From positions 39,480,970-39,544,969 of the forward strand of contig JAVGWX010000011.1 in NCBI GenBank assembly GCA_036924085.1: DNA of 64,000 nt, read 5' to 3'. Every line of letters begins with the position of its first letter. Position 1 is the stretch's first letter. Origin of the DNA: Ariolimax columbianus (taxonomy: Eukaryota; Mollusca; Gastropoda; Stylommatophora; Arionidae). Positions 1 through 10,895 of the stretch are shown one piece after another. The position numbers and the translations under genes were made by a program. The notes beneath the pieces were generated by a model. It did not search any database. It saw only the letters and a program-made list of their open reading frames with translations, and was not told where the DNA came from.

Positions 1-40
1 TTTTAAGTCAACAAAGACTTGGTATAGCTTTTGATTATGC

Positions 41-194
41 TGAAGGTATTTTGATATATTTGAAGGTATTTTGATATATTTGAAGGTATTTTGATATTTT
101 TAAAGGTATTTTGACATATTTCAAGGTATTTTGATTTATTTCAATGTATGTTGATATATTTGAAGGTATTTTGATATATTTGAAGGTATTTTTT
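41..194. repeat. 20-bp minisatellite
   Basis: About eight head-to-tail copies of an AT-rich 20-bp unit (core tgaaggtattttgatatatt) with a few substitutions. The open frame across it on the minus strand is a by-product of the repeat. Confidence 0.9.
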
Positions 195-224
195 GTTGAG
201 CAGTCGCAGATTAAAAATGTGATC

Positions 225-465
225 AATTGTGATGCGACCAGCCCGAACAACCTACTGAAATAACACTTTCTGCCCTTGATTGCAGTCTGCTCAAAATTAC
301 CGTAGGCATCAGTTTGCTGGGGTGGCTGGTAAGACTGATGGTTCGGCAGTTTTGACATTGTTGGAGGTTGCCAGGTAGGGTTATGATCAGTGATTTTGTC
401 CAACTTGTTGGCCATTACCCCCATCTGCCAGATCGTGTTACAGATCTTTGTGAGAATGTCTAGAA
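225..465 (-). pseudogene. Possible retroelement gag remnant with decayed zinc knuckle
   Basis: The minus-strand translation reads ...NTIWQMGVMANKLDKI, then a Pro/Gln-rich stretch, then RKCYFSRLFGLVASQ. The spacing resembles a retroviral-type CCHC knuckle (C-x2-C-x4-H-x4-C) in which only the first Cys remains (C, S, L, L at the four positions). This suggests a dead LTR-retrotransposon gag fragment. No pol or LTR is visible beside it. The call rests on motif shape alone and could be chance. Confidence 0.35.
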
Positions 466-488
466 CTACAGTGTTGTTGTTTTTGTTT

Positions 489-703
489 TTCTTGCGTTCG
501 TCTTATTTTCTCTTATACCCAAGGTGGTGTGCGTTGCACTGTGGTTTTTATTTTGCGCCTGTCGGGCCAGTTCATTCGACTTCAGCATGCATTTTATGTA
601 AGGTCTGCTTGCTCCTGTATTTTCTAAGTTTGCTTCCATGGGGTAACGGCCAGTGCTTTGATGGGGATCGAACCCAGCACCTTCGGCTTGTGAGGAGCCG
701 TGT
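489..703 (-). mobile_element. SINE family A (tRNA-derived), truncated copy
   Basis: Same family as the copies at 25.4, 26.9, 27.5, 29.1 and 38.2 kb. On the minus strand a B box is visible (gggttcgatcccc) within the tRNA-like head, followed by the family body containing cagacc, tgcatgctgaagtcg and gcaacgcacaccacc. The first ~25 bp of the head (A-box side) are missing at the right end. It sits beside a LINE fragment and appears to interrupt it. Confidence 0.85.
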
Positions 704-1190
704 CTCTCCAGGTGTGTTGTCTATACCAGCCGACTTGTCCTTCGTGAAAAACGTGACCGCAGCCTCTACTTCTTCACGTAGGATAGTTAAGTTATCGTCT
801 TTTTCTTGTGGATCTTCTATTAATGCCACTTTAGGGTCCCTGGTGGTCTATAAGCTATATAACTGGAAGCAATATTCCGCCCATCTCCGAATAATATCTT
901 CTACTGCCGTCAGTATGTTCCCTGTCTCGTCCTGTATTGTTCTCACTTTAGATACGTTCCTCTTTGTCAGATCCTTAACCAGCCGGTACGCTCTCTTACT
1001 GTTGTTCTTGGTAATGCAGTCCTGGGTATCTGTACACTTCTCTGATATCTACTCCTCCTTTGCTTCTGCCATTTATTTCCGTATAGTCTTTTTAATTGTC
1101 CTGTACTTGTCAGCCCCAGAACGGCTGACTTTCTCTTCAGCTGCCTTTCCCGCCTCTCCCTAGTTAAGGTGCAGTGACCGAAGATCATTG
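704..1190 (-). pseudogene. RTE-like LINE fragment (linker to start of reverse transcriptase)
   Basis: Minus-strand frames read, in order, KRAYRLVKDLTKRNVSKV, TIQDETGNILTAVEDIIRRW, AEYCFQLY, DDNLTILREEVEAAVTFF and DKSAGIDNTPGE. This is the usual order of the segment between endonuclease and reverse transcriptase in RTE-type non-LTR elements, ending at the K-S-x-G-x-D-x-x-P motif. Frames are broken by stops, so the copy is dead. The sequence stops where the family-A SINE begins (about 703). Confidence 0.75.
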
Positions 1191-1277
1191 TCAGCTACTT
1201 CTCCGGGTGTTTGGTAGTCTACCTCTCTTTTCATCTTCCCCTGTGGATTATTTGTTAGGGCCTATCTGGTATATTTA

Positions 1278-1293
1278 ATATATATATAAATGT

Positions 1294-1336
<43 letters not shown>
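1278..1336. repeat. (TA)n microsatellite
   Basis: Alternating TA with few interruptions, on the left side of a tRNA-like SINE. Confidence 0.95.
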
Positions 1337-1684
<348 letters not shown>

Positions 1685-2263
1685 ATCGTGCAGCACACGA
1701 GGTAAAATCTGATTCAAGAAGCTTGTGACAACCTGGCACCATGCAACCTTGCCTGAATTAATTCCAAGAGTCAAGAAGACACATTTACGTCATATATTAT
1801 TGCCCGAACTCTATTATCTATAATCCAACTACAACAACTTCAATCACGTTGCGGGTCGCTTAAAAAAAGAGCACCATCGTGGACCTCATAGTGCCCGCGG
1901 GCTCAAAGAAGCCCACTGCCCAAAGGTTTAACTCCAATAAATTATTATTAAATTATAGTTTAACAGCTTGTGGACTGTCCAATCAAAATCGAGCTCCATC
2001 AGGTGTTAGGAAAGTGGCAGATGGTCTCGCGATTCAAAATGGCGGGAAATAAAAACTGCAAACGAGGCCTGGGTTGGAAATCAAATGAGGACAAGCTAAA
2101 TTTAAACACTAGTTTGCTGCACGCCAGGTCATGACACTGTTTCTGTTGGATGGAGAAGTGGAGGTATTTCGGTTCAATGATTCAATGATAGATTGATTCG
2201 GTGACCTGTTTGGTTCGGAGACGGAGTGCCGTTTGTGACATGATGCAGAAACGAACATATGTC
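1685..2263. other. No recognised feature
   Basis: I see no gene, RNA or known repeat here. The only notable item is a short stretch near 2033 (attcaaaatggcgggaaat). Confidence 0.5.
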
Positions 2264-2963
2264 ACACTAATGGTGTTGTGAGAGGCGACTGAGGTCGTGT
2301 GACAGGCGACTTAGGTCATGTTGTGAAAGGCGACTAAGGTCGTGGTGTGAGAGGCGATTAACATGTGAAGTGACTAAGGTCGTGTTGTGAAAGGCGATTA
2401 ATGCAGTGTTGTGAGAGGCGACTAGAATCATGTTGTGAGAGGCGACTAGAATCATGTTGTGAGAGACGACTAGAATCATGTTGTGAGAAGCGACTAGAAT
2501 CATGTTGTGAGAGGCGACTGGAATCATGTTGTGAGAGGCGACTAGAATCATGTTGTGAGAGGCGACTTAGGTCGTGTTGTGAGAGGCGACTAAGGTCGTG
2601 CTGTGAGAGGCTACTAAGGTCGTGTTGTGAGAGGCGACTAAGATCGTGTGATAGGCGGCTAGAATCAAGTTGTGAGAGGCGACTTAGGTCGTGTTGTGAG
2701 AGGCGACTAAGGTCGTGCTGTGAGAGGCTACAAAGGTCGTGTTGTGAGAGGCGACTAAGATCGTGTGATAGGCGGCTAGAATCAAGTTGTGAGAGGCGAC
2801 TAAGGTCGTGTGATAGGCGGCTAGAATCATGTTGTGAGAAGCGACTAAGGTCGTGTGAGAGGCGACTGGAATCATGTAGTGAGAGGCGACTAGAATAATG
2901 TAGTGAGAGGAGACTAGAATAATGTAGTGAGAGGCGACTAAGGTCGTGTTGTGAGATGCGACT
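2264..2963. repeat. 24-bp minisatellite (tgagaggcgacta unit)
   Basis: About 28 units of 24 bp built on gttgtgagaggcgacta plus aaggtcgt or gaatcat, with shorter variants in the right half. Because 24 is divisible by three it stays open for long stretches on both strands (CCERRLES-like and MILVASHN-like periodic peptides). These are not proposed as proteins. The core word recurs alone at about 7752, 56180 and 58768. Confidence 0.93.
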
Positions 2964-3165
2964 GACAAGACCCTATTCTGCCTTCAAAGCGGCAGTCCAG
3001 GAAACAGGCTGCACTTGTGTAGCGTGGCTAAAATAATATGGATCGCAGTGGGAAGGCAAACATGGTACATAAAAAAGCGAGCTGAAACCGAATATGACGG
3101 ACCGAAAGCCGCAGATATTGCAGCGTCGCTGTAATCTACGGCACACCGTCCTTTTCAGGAGTTAT
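2964..3165 (+). mobile_element. Family D retroposon, old truncated copy
   Basis: Recognisable but diverged family-D order: aagaccct, aacaggctgca, ggaccgaaag, gcagatattgcag, gctgtaat, ctacg-caca and tttcagga. The head and tail are missing. It fills the gap between the 24-bp minisatellite and the triplet array. Confidence 0.6.
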
Positions 3166-3180
3166 GCCGAACAAGAAGAA

Positions 3181-3182
3181 TA

Positions 3183-3235
<53 letters not shown>

Positions 3236-3257
3236 TAGTAGTAATAGTAGTAGCAGC

Positions 3258-3306
<49 letters not shown>

Positions 3307-3517
3307 ATAGTAGTAGTAGTAGTAGTAATAGTAGTAGTAGAAGTAGTAGTAGTAGAAGTAGTAGTAGCAGTAGAAGAAGAAGAAGAAGAAGAAGAAGAAG
3401 AAGAAGAAGAAGAAGAAGAAGAAGAAGAAGCAGAAGAAGAAGAAGCAGAAGAAGAAGAAGAAGAAGAAGAAGCAGAAGAAGAAGAAGGAAGAAGGAAGAA
3501 GAAGAAGAAAAAAAAAA
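3181..3517. repeat. Compound triplet array (CAG)n-(TAG)n-(AGA)n
   Basis: About 13 CAG units pass into interrupted TAG and then AGA/AGC units. The minus-strand poly-Leu and poly-Ser frames are repeat artefacts. Confidence 0.96.
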
Positions 3518-3534
3518 CCATGTCAAATCAGATC

Positions 3535-3854
3535 TCTAACGTTAGTTGCCCATGATAATCGATGGTGGGGACATCATCGTGCGGTTGTTGGCTTGATGAT
3601 AACTTGCGTTGTATTTGGATCATAGTGAGGAAGAAGCTGCACTGGTCATCAACCTCCCTCCCTCTCTGGTCCCGAGCTACCTTGGACCAGTGGCGAGACA
3701 TATGTCAAGGTCACTGTAGGTAATTCATGATGCAGGCACTTTGGATCCACCTGTTTGAGACCCGGGGTGGCTTGAAGACTGCGGGACTAGAACCCACGCC
3801 GTTTCCGATGATCGCTTTGATAAACGATCGCTTTACCTTTTGACCACAGCGGCC
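3535..3854 (-). mobile_element. SINE family E (tRNA-like head)
   Basis: Minus strand: the head contains gccgctgtggtcaaaaggta (A-box side) and, downstream, gggttctagtcccgc as B box. The body contains acctacagtgacc and ends after atccaaatacaacgcaa. The same order recurs at 20.7 kb (minus) and 34.0 kb (plus). Confidence 0.75.
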
Positions 3855-4042
3855 TCCATCTATAATACTTTATCTCCCACAGCAGTAGGTGCCCTAGGGC
3901 TAGCTTTAATAGATCGTATACAGGGATTCCACTTAATATGGATGAGCAAGCCATTGCCCTATGAGTGCAGCCAGATGCTTGATAGTCATGTTACAGAACC
4001 ACCGACTGTGGAGGAGAATGTACTACATGATGCTGCTAGCTA

Positions 4043-4672
<630 letters not shown>

Positions 4673-5129
4673 CCCCCCCCTTCCCCCGATCCACCTGTAT
4701 CTTTCTCTCACTCTCTCTCACTCTCTCTCTCTCTCTCTCTCATCCGCAGCCCCTTCACTTCTACCGCTAATCGTTGAGTATGATATTACTACAACAGGGG
4801 GGGGGGGGGGAAGACAGAACGCAAATAAAAATGTAGAAGAAGACTAAAGAAAGAGGCAAAGCGTTTTACCGTACCTTGTAACAGCATATACCTAGGCTAA
4901 AGAGAAGTTGAATGGACTAAACGGGCCTGAGATTTGAGATAAGGAAAGACATTGTTGGACAGAAACGCGAAAGAGGAGGGGAGAGGAACGTCTGAATGTG
5001 ATGAGCAGTGCATGTAGTGCAGGAGAGATAGGGGGCGCTAGGGAGGGAGGGACTGCTGCACACAACATGGAGATCATGGGGGGACCGAGTGTGTTCCATT
5101 CGTTAATGATTGTTGATGGTGAAGTTTTG
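4673..5129. other. Low-complexity then unassigned sequence
   Basis: A C run (about 4671-4686), a CT tract (4705-4742) and a 14-base G run (4797-4810) precede about 300 bp with no recognised feature. Minus-strand frames at 4892-5099 show no family I know. Confidence 0.5.
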
Positions 5130-5730
5130 AAGTATGTTGTATATCCATCGCTGTGAATGTTGTATATCATACGTTGTGAGTGATGTATAAGAAATGTTGT
5201 GAACGGTGTAAGTAAGAGGTTTTGTGAATGGTGCATGTTGTATAAGAGACTTTGTGAATGGTGCATGTTGTATAAGAGACTTTGTGAATGGTGCATGTTG
5301 TATAAGAGGGTTTGTGAATGGTGGATGTTGTATAAGAGACTTTGTGAATGGTGTATGTTGTATAAGCGACTTTGTGAATGGTGCATGTTGTATTAGAGAC
5401 TTTGTGAATATTTCATATTGTATCAGAAACGTTGTGAGTGTTGTATATTGTATAACAAACGTTGTGAATGGTGTATGTTGTATAAGAAACGTTATGAATA
5501 GTATATATTATATAATACAGTTTGTGAATGTTGAATGTTATATAAGAAACTTTGTGAATGGTGTATGTTATATAAGAAACGGTGTGAATGTTGTATATTA
5601 CACAAGACACTTTGTGAATGTTGTATGTTATATAAGAAACTGTGTGAACGGTGTATGTTATAAAAGAAACTATATGAATGCTGTATGTTATATAAGACAC
5701 TTTGTGAATGATGTATGTTATATAGTACAC
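5130..5730. repeat. 30-bp minisatellite, left part
   Basis: About 20 copies of a 30-bp unit containing ttgtgaatggtgcatgttg and tataagagac, diverging rightwards. The array resumes at 6093 after a retroposon insertion. Thirty bp keeps frames open on both strands, which explains the Cys/Asn-rich frames. Confidence 0.94.
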
Positions 5731-6092
5731 TTGGGATCAAGATGCTGAGCAGCGCATGAGGTACAGTGCTCAGCGACCCATAGCTGACTGCTAGCGTCAG
5801 GGCCAGCGAAACAGAGGTGCCAAGACCCTTCTACACCTCCACGCGGTGATACTGGATAACAGGCTGCATCAGGGCAGACTGGCTAAGGAGAAGTGATTGA
5901 AGAGGGAATGCTAACCCGGTACTCAAAAATTGCTTGCTGGAGTCAGATGTGTTGGACCGAAAGGTGCAAATATCGCAGTCAAGCTGTAAACTACAACACG
6001 ACGCATTCCGTTCTCTGGACTACATTCTGCTACTTAAGCCCTTTTAGGGTTTGGTAGCGGGAGATTGAGAACGAACGAAGCCAAGCCAAGCC
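5731..6092 (+). mobile_element. Family D retroposon with perfect 11-bp target-site duplication
   Basis: Full-length-looking ~360-bp element inside the 30-bp minisatellite. The word atatagtacac occurs at 5720-5730 and again at 6093-6103, exactly flanking it. The element runs from gatcaagatgctgagcagc to a tail of gaacgaag plus ccaag repeats. No ORF of note and no convincing tRNA A/B boxes are present. The flanking duplication and simple-repeat tail indicate retroposition. Confidence 0.9.
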
Positions 6093-6625
6093 ATATAGTA
6101 CACGTGGTGAATGTTGTATGTTATACATAACAACGTTGTGAATGCTGTATGTTATATAAGAAACTGTGTGAATCATGTATGTTCTACAAGAAGCTTTATG
6201 AATGGTGTATGTTACATAAGAAACTTTGTGAATGGTGTATGTTATATAAGAGCATGTATGCGTGTTGTATAATGCACGCTATGAATGGTGCATGTGGCAT
6301 ATGAAACGTTGTGACTGCTGTATAAAACGTTGTGGGTGGTGTATGTTGAATAAGAAACGTTGTGGGTGGTGTATGTTGAATAAGGAACGTTGTGGGTGGT
6401 GTATGTTGAATAAGAAACGTTGTGGGTGGTGTATGTTGAATAATAAACGTTGTGGGTGGTGTATGTTGAATAAGAAACGTTGTGCGTGGTGTATGTTGAA
6501 TAAGAAATGTTGTGGGTGGTGTATGTTGAATAAGAAACGTTGTGGGTGGTGTATGTTGAATAAGAAATGTTGTGGGTGGTGTATGTTGAATAAGAAACGT
6601 TGTGGGTGGTGTATGTTGAATAAAC
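6093..6625. repeat. 30-bp minisatellite, right part
   Basis: Continuation of the 5.1-kb array. From 6325 the units become almost identical (cgttgtgggtggtgtatg then ttgaataagaaa), about ten copies, so this end has been homogenised more recently than the left end. Confidence 0.94.
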
Positions 6626-6992
6626 ATATTGAAGTGATACGATGTAAGAGGAAAGTGATGAATAAAGATAAAAACGTGAGCGCCAGACAGATAGATAGAT
6701 AGAGAGAGAAACAGAGAGGTCTGGTAAAAACATACAGTTAAAGAGAGAAAGTGACATGTATGAAGAAATATACACATAAAGACGAATTCCAAGAGAAATA
6801 TACACATACAGATAAAGTTCAAGAGAAATATACACATTGAGACAAAGTTCAAGAGAAATGTGTGCAATGAAGCACAATGAGAGACTGCAACACACACACA
6901 CACAAACACATTGAAAGACAGAGACGTGGAGAGACAGAGAGAGAGAGACAGAGAGAGGGACTGTGACTATGAGATACATACATCGGGAGGCA
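6626..6992. repeat. Short degenerate repeats, CA and GA tracts
   Basis: About four copies of a 30-36 bp unit (aagagaaatatacacat) at 6760-6860, then a CA tract near 6893 and a GA tract near 6935-6958. No gene seen. Confidence 0.7.
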
Positions 6993-7335
6993 CTTGAGGT
7001 AGGTAAGTCGGCGAGAGGGTAAGTAGATAGGTCTAGATATGTTGGTAGGAAGATGGGTAGGTAGGTGGGTAGGCAGGTAAGTGGGTATAAACGTAGGTAG
7101 ACGGGTGGGTGGGTGCTTAGGTAGGTAAATACGTAGGTGAGTAGGTAGATTGGTAGGTATGTGCATAAGTAGATGGGTGGGTAGTCTGGTAGGTTGGTTG
7201 GTAGGTAGGTAGGTAGGTAAGCACGTAAGTAGATGGGTGGGTAGATGGGAAACGAGGTAGGTAGTTAAGTAGGTAGGTGGAACGGCATTTGACTGGGTGG
7301 GTAGGTGTGTAGGTAAATAGATGGGTTGATAGGTA
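6993..7335. repeat. Degenerate (TAGG)n array
   Basis: GTAGGTAGGT- and GTGGGTAG-like tetranucleotides with many substitutions over about 340 bp. The minus-strand Pro/Thr-rich frame is an artefact. Confidence 0.85.
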
Positions 7336-7690
7336 GACTATGTGTTATGGGGGGGGGGGGAGATTAAGAACGGGAGGGGAAATACATACTTATATATAGA
7401 GGGAGAAAGACAGAGATAGAGGCAGACATACAGACGGAGGTGAGGGACAGAGAAGGCGAGAGACAGATAAGGCGAGAGAGAGAGCGTGCGGTTGTGTGCA
7501 TGCGTCTTGGGCACGTACGTTTTGAGAAGTGTTCGAAAAATGACATTGCAAAAACCACGAAATGTAAAAAAACAAAAAATCACCCCAAAGAGTGGAACAT
7601 AACTGAAAAACGTGAGAATGAGAGAATGTGATGGAAGGAGTGAATGAGAGAGTGTAGTAAGGTGTGAATATATATATATTGCCCGAGTGG
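7336..7690. other. Purine-rich stretch, no gene
   Basis: A G run near 7351 is followed by GA-rich sequence (7380-7490) and unassigned sequence with A-rich blocks. The overlapping frames have no recognisable domain. Confidence 0.5.
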
Positions 7691-8055
7691 TCTGCCGGGG
7701 TCTGTGTGTATGACATGAACAAGAATAGCGCCACTGCCTCACAGAGAGCATGTCGTAAGAGGCGACTAACTCTGTGACATGGCACAACACCGGCCATGGT
7801 TAGGTGGTTTAGAGCAGCATAGATGGCGCCCAGCAGGCTGCGGGTATACTTTGTTCTAGTGTTTGAGTCTATTAAGATGGACTCGCACATTGATTAACCA
7901 CCCTCTGTAAGCGCTTGTCCCAACGCAGCGGAATATTAAACTGCTCGAGCCTAGTCCGCTAAGCAGAAAACCCTTCTGCCGGCTAGATCCAGCTCTTACC
8001 AGAGCTGGTATCTGCACAGGTGCATCTGTCCCAGTAGAAGTACAGGTCGACTAAG
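7691..8055 (+). repeat. Dispersed repeat fragment with family-I head
   Basis: Contains gtcgtaagaggcgactaa (7750s) and, at about 7820, agatggcgcc followed by aggctgcggg and tatactttg. The second signature recurs at 13.77 kb and at the head of the inverted-repeat elements at 55.3 and 60.7 kb. No coding sequence recognised. Confidence 0.5.
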
Positions 8056-8161
8056 AACTATATTTATATAAATGCTGAAATGAACACGTGACCACGCGGT
8101 ACGCATTCACAAAAATTGGAATATTAAATTTCAACTTTGGGAGTGAAGGGAAGGAGCGAGC

Positions 8162-8167
<6 letters not shown>

Positions 8168-8210
<43 letters not shown>
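8168..8210. repeat. (GA)n microsatellite
   Basis: About 21 GA units. Further GA-rich sequence lies at 8340-8430. The sequence between has no recognised feature. Confidence 0.95.
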
Positions 8211-8213
<3 letters not shown>

Positions 8214-8484
8214 GATGCGAAGGAGGCGATACATAAATGTCTAGAACTGTGTTGATGAATGAGGTTTAATGGAACATTTTCAAAGATGGGGAGACAGTTT
8301 AATGTGAATTGTGTGGCAGATGCGTGGAAGGAGAGAAAGTGGGAGAGGGTAGAGTGAGACAGAAAGAGAGAGTGAGAGAGAGAGAGAGAGAAAGAGTGAG
8401 AGAATAGAGGGGGAGAGAGGAAGACGTTGTTACAGTAGTAGCCTTCAGGCCAACAAAATTTCAAATTACAACAGATGGCGAGCA

Positions 8485-10115
8485 TGTTCAGTGGGATCTG
8501 TTTTGTGGGGTGTCAGTTGGGCTGAGGAGAGTTAGTGAGTGAGTGCAGACGAGTGAGTGAGGGAGTGAACTAATGAGGGGGGGGGGGTGAGTCAATGAAC
8601 GAGGGAGGGAATGAGAGAGGGAGGGAGTGCAGATGAGTGAGTTAGATGAATAAATGAGGGAGGGAGTGGGGGAGTGAGGGAGTGAGTGCAGACGAGTAAG
8701 TGAGGGATTGAACTAATGAGGGGGGGGGGGGGAAAGTGAGTGAATGAACGAGGAAGGAATGAGTGAGGGAGGGAGGGAGTACAGATGAGTGAGTTAGGTG
8801 AATAAATGAATAAATGAGGGAGGGAAGGGGGAAGGTGGGAGTGAGTGAGTGCAGACGAGTGAGTGAGGGAATGAACTAATGAGGGGGGTGAGTGGATGAA
8901 CGAGGGAAGGAATGAGTGAGGAAGGGAGGGAGGGAGTGAAGATGAGTGAGTTAGGTGAATAAATGAGGGAGGGAGTGGGGGAGTGAGGGAGGGAGGGAGT
9001 GAGTGCAGACGAGTGAGTGAGGGAGTGAATTAATGAGGGGGTTTAGTGAATGAACGAGGGAGGGAATCAGTGAGTGAGGGAGGGGGGAGGAAGTACAGAT
9101 GAGTGAGTTAGGTGAATAAATGAGGGAGGAGTTAGAGATGGAGTGAGTGCAGACGAGTGAGTGCAGACGAGTGAGTGAATGAATGAAGGAGTGAATGATG
9201 GAGGGAATGAGTGAGAGAAGAAGTGAGTTATTGAGAAGGGGTGGGGTCTTTGAATAAGGGGATAAACGAGTGAGGAGGTTCGTACGAGTGAGGGGGGAGG
9301 GCATGTGAACGAATGAGGGGGCGAGTGGATGAATGATGCAGGGAATGAGTGAGGGAGGGAGTTACTGAGGGATTGAGAAGGGGGTGGAGTGGGGTCTGAA
9401 TGAGGTGGTAAATGAGTGAGGCAGCTAGTGAGTGAGTGAGGGTATTAGTGAGTGAGGGGTTGATGAAAGCAGGGACAAATGAGTGAGTGGGGGAGTGAGT
9501 GAGGGAGTGAGTGAGGGAGTGAGAAATTGGAAATGAGTGAGTGAGGGAGTGAGTGGGGGAAATGAATGATTGAGTGAGATAGTGAGTGATCGAGGGGAAG
9601 GAGTGAGTGAGGGTGTTAGTGAGTGGAGGGTCGGCGAATGACGCAGTGAGGAAGTGAGGGGTGTGTGAGTGATATGGTGAACGTGAACGATGTGGCAAAT
9701 GAAGGCGTCAGTGAGTGAGAGAGGGGATGAGTGAGAGGTGAGAAATGCGGTGAGTGAGTGGGGTAGTGAATTAGTGAGGGTACTAGAGAGTGAGGGTGGG
9801 TGTGCGTGAGGGAGCTAAATGGCTGTGTGTGTGTGTGAGGGTGGGTCAGTGAGAGAGTGTTTGGTGGAGGGGTGAGTGAGTGAAGTGTGAGTGCGGGAGA
9901 GGATGAGTCCGCGAGGTTGTGTAGGGGTGGGGGGGGGCGTGAGTGAGTGAGGGGTGTTGAGAGTGTTAGCGTGGAGAGGTTGAGTGAGAAGTGTGCGATT
10001 GAGGGGTGAGCGAATGAACGATAACTGAGAGAGTGAGTTAGTAGGTGAGTGAGTGAACGGGTGAATTAGCGGGGTGGGGGGGGCCTATGAGTGAGCGAGC
10101 GAGTGAGTGGGCGAT
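8485..10115. repeat. 1.6-kb degenerate (GAGT)n purine-rich array
   Basis: The + strand is overwhelmingly G/A/T built from gagtgagtgaggga-like words and almost lacks C. A higher-order block of about 150-160 bp (marked by gtgcagacgagtgagtga, then gaactaatgagg, then gatgagtgagttaggtgaat) recurs near 8540, 8690, 8850 and 9000. The minus-strand Ser/His/Leu-rich frames are artefacts. Confidence 0.93.
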
Positions 10116-10420
10116 CGAACGAATATGTTCTGTTGCACTTCACTTTTAGTCCAGTAATTTCAATAGAAAGAGGATTGAAACGAAATCGGGAGGCAGAAGG
10201 ACTGGGGATAGACAGAGGAGTGCGAGAGTGGGTGATAGAGAGATTGAAGATGGGAGGGGGCTGAGTGAGATAGGCTCCTCGCTCGACAGGTAAATGTGCG
10301 AGAAGACATTCACAAGGCCAAAACGGAAACACACAACAACACACATAAAAAAAAAACCAAAAAAATTGAAAAAACCAAAAACCGGTTGACTAGGCTTCTT
10401 GGCCTACTAGACAGGGCGGG
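10116..10420. other. No recognised gene
   Basis: Unassigned sequence following the purine array, with an A-rich block at 10345-10380. Confidence 0.5.
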
Positions 10421-10560
10421 GTTGGGGAGGTTTAAGGCAATTAGCCTTGGATCAGCGGACGGCACGCGACCAGGGGTATAAAGTCGGCAGCTGGCGGCGC
10501 GTGCCCTCAATATTCGTTCAGCCATCAGTCACTTCCCCAGTGGCAGGGCGCGTGTCGGTA
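10421..10560 (+). promoter_or_regulatory. Candidate TATA-type core promoter (or LTR promoter)
   Basis: A local GC-rich block contains ggggtataaagtcgg (TATA at 10477-10483). About 30 bp downstream is ccctcaatattc, and about 48 bp downstream is catcagtcact, either of which could be an initiator. No coding exon is identified downstream, so this could be a solo-LTR promoter or chance. AATAAA-type words occur at about 10734 and 10762. Confidence 0.35.
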
Positions 10561-10895
10561 CACGATATTCAAACATTCACTTTTCTCTGCGCGGTTAACA
10601 GAAAATTAGATTGTGTTATATAAATATATATTTATGAACAAGCTATCACTTTCTATCGGCGTATCTAACACTCTCCTGGGGGCTGTGAAAGTCTTAAATA
10701 GTTTCCTTCCCGCCGGCTGTTTTTAACTTAACAAAATAAACTGAATGTTACCAGATTTTAAAAATAAACTTCGAGTTTGAAGTCAGAGAAAGCGAACATC
10801 TTTTCTTTCTGGTTAGCGAACTGCCTGATTTACTTTGGCCAGGATTTCAATATTGGAATAAATGAGTCAGATAACCCTGTAGGAGAAAATAGAAC
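10561..10895. other. AT-rich unassigned sequence
   Basis: No repeat family or coding signal recognised. The 66-aa frame at 10777-10977 runs into the following minisatellite. Confidence 0.45.

Noticed and set aside
390..1163. 257-aa + frame
   Set aside because: Lies antisense to a SINE and an RTE fragment. The meaningful reading is on the minus strand.
2401..2898. 165-aa Cys/Arg/Glu-rich frame (CCERRLES repeats)
   Set aside because: Produced by a 24-bp minisatellite whose period is divisible by three. The opposite strand is equally open.
3155..3526. Poly-Leu and Ser/Thr/Ala-run frames
   Set aside because: Triplet microsatellite translated in several frames.
5224..5748. 174-aa and related Cys/Asn-rich frames with cysteine-rich-peptide look
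   Set aside because: 30-bp minisatellite. No signal peptide and no frame preference, both strands open.
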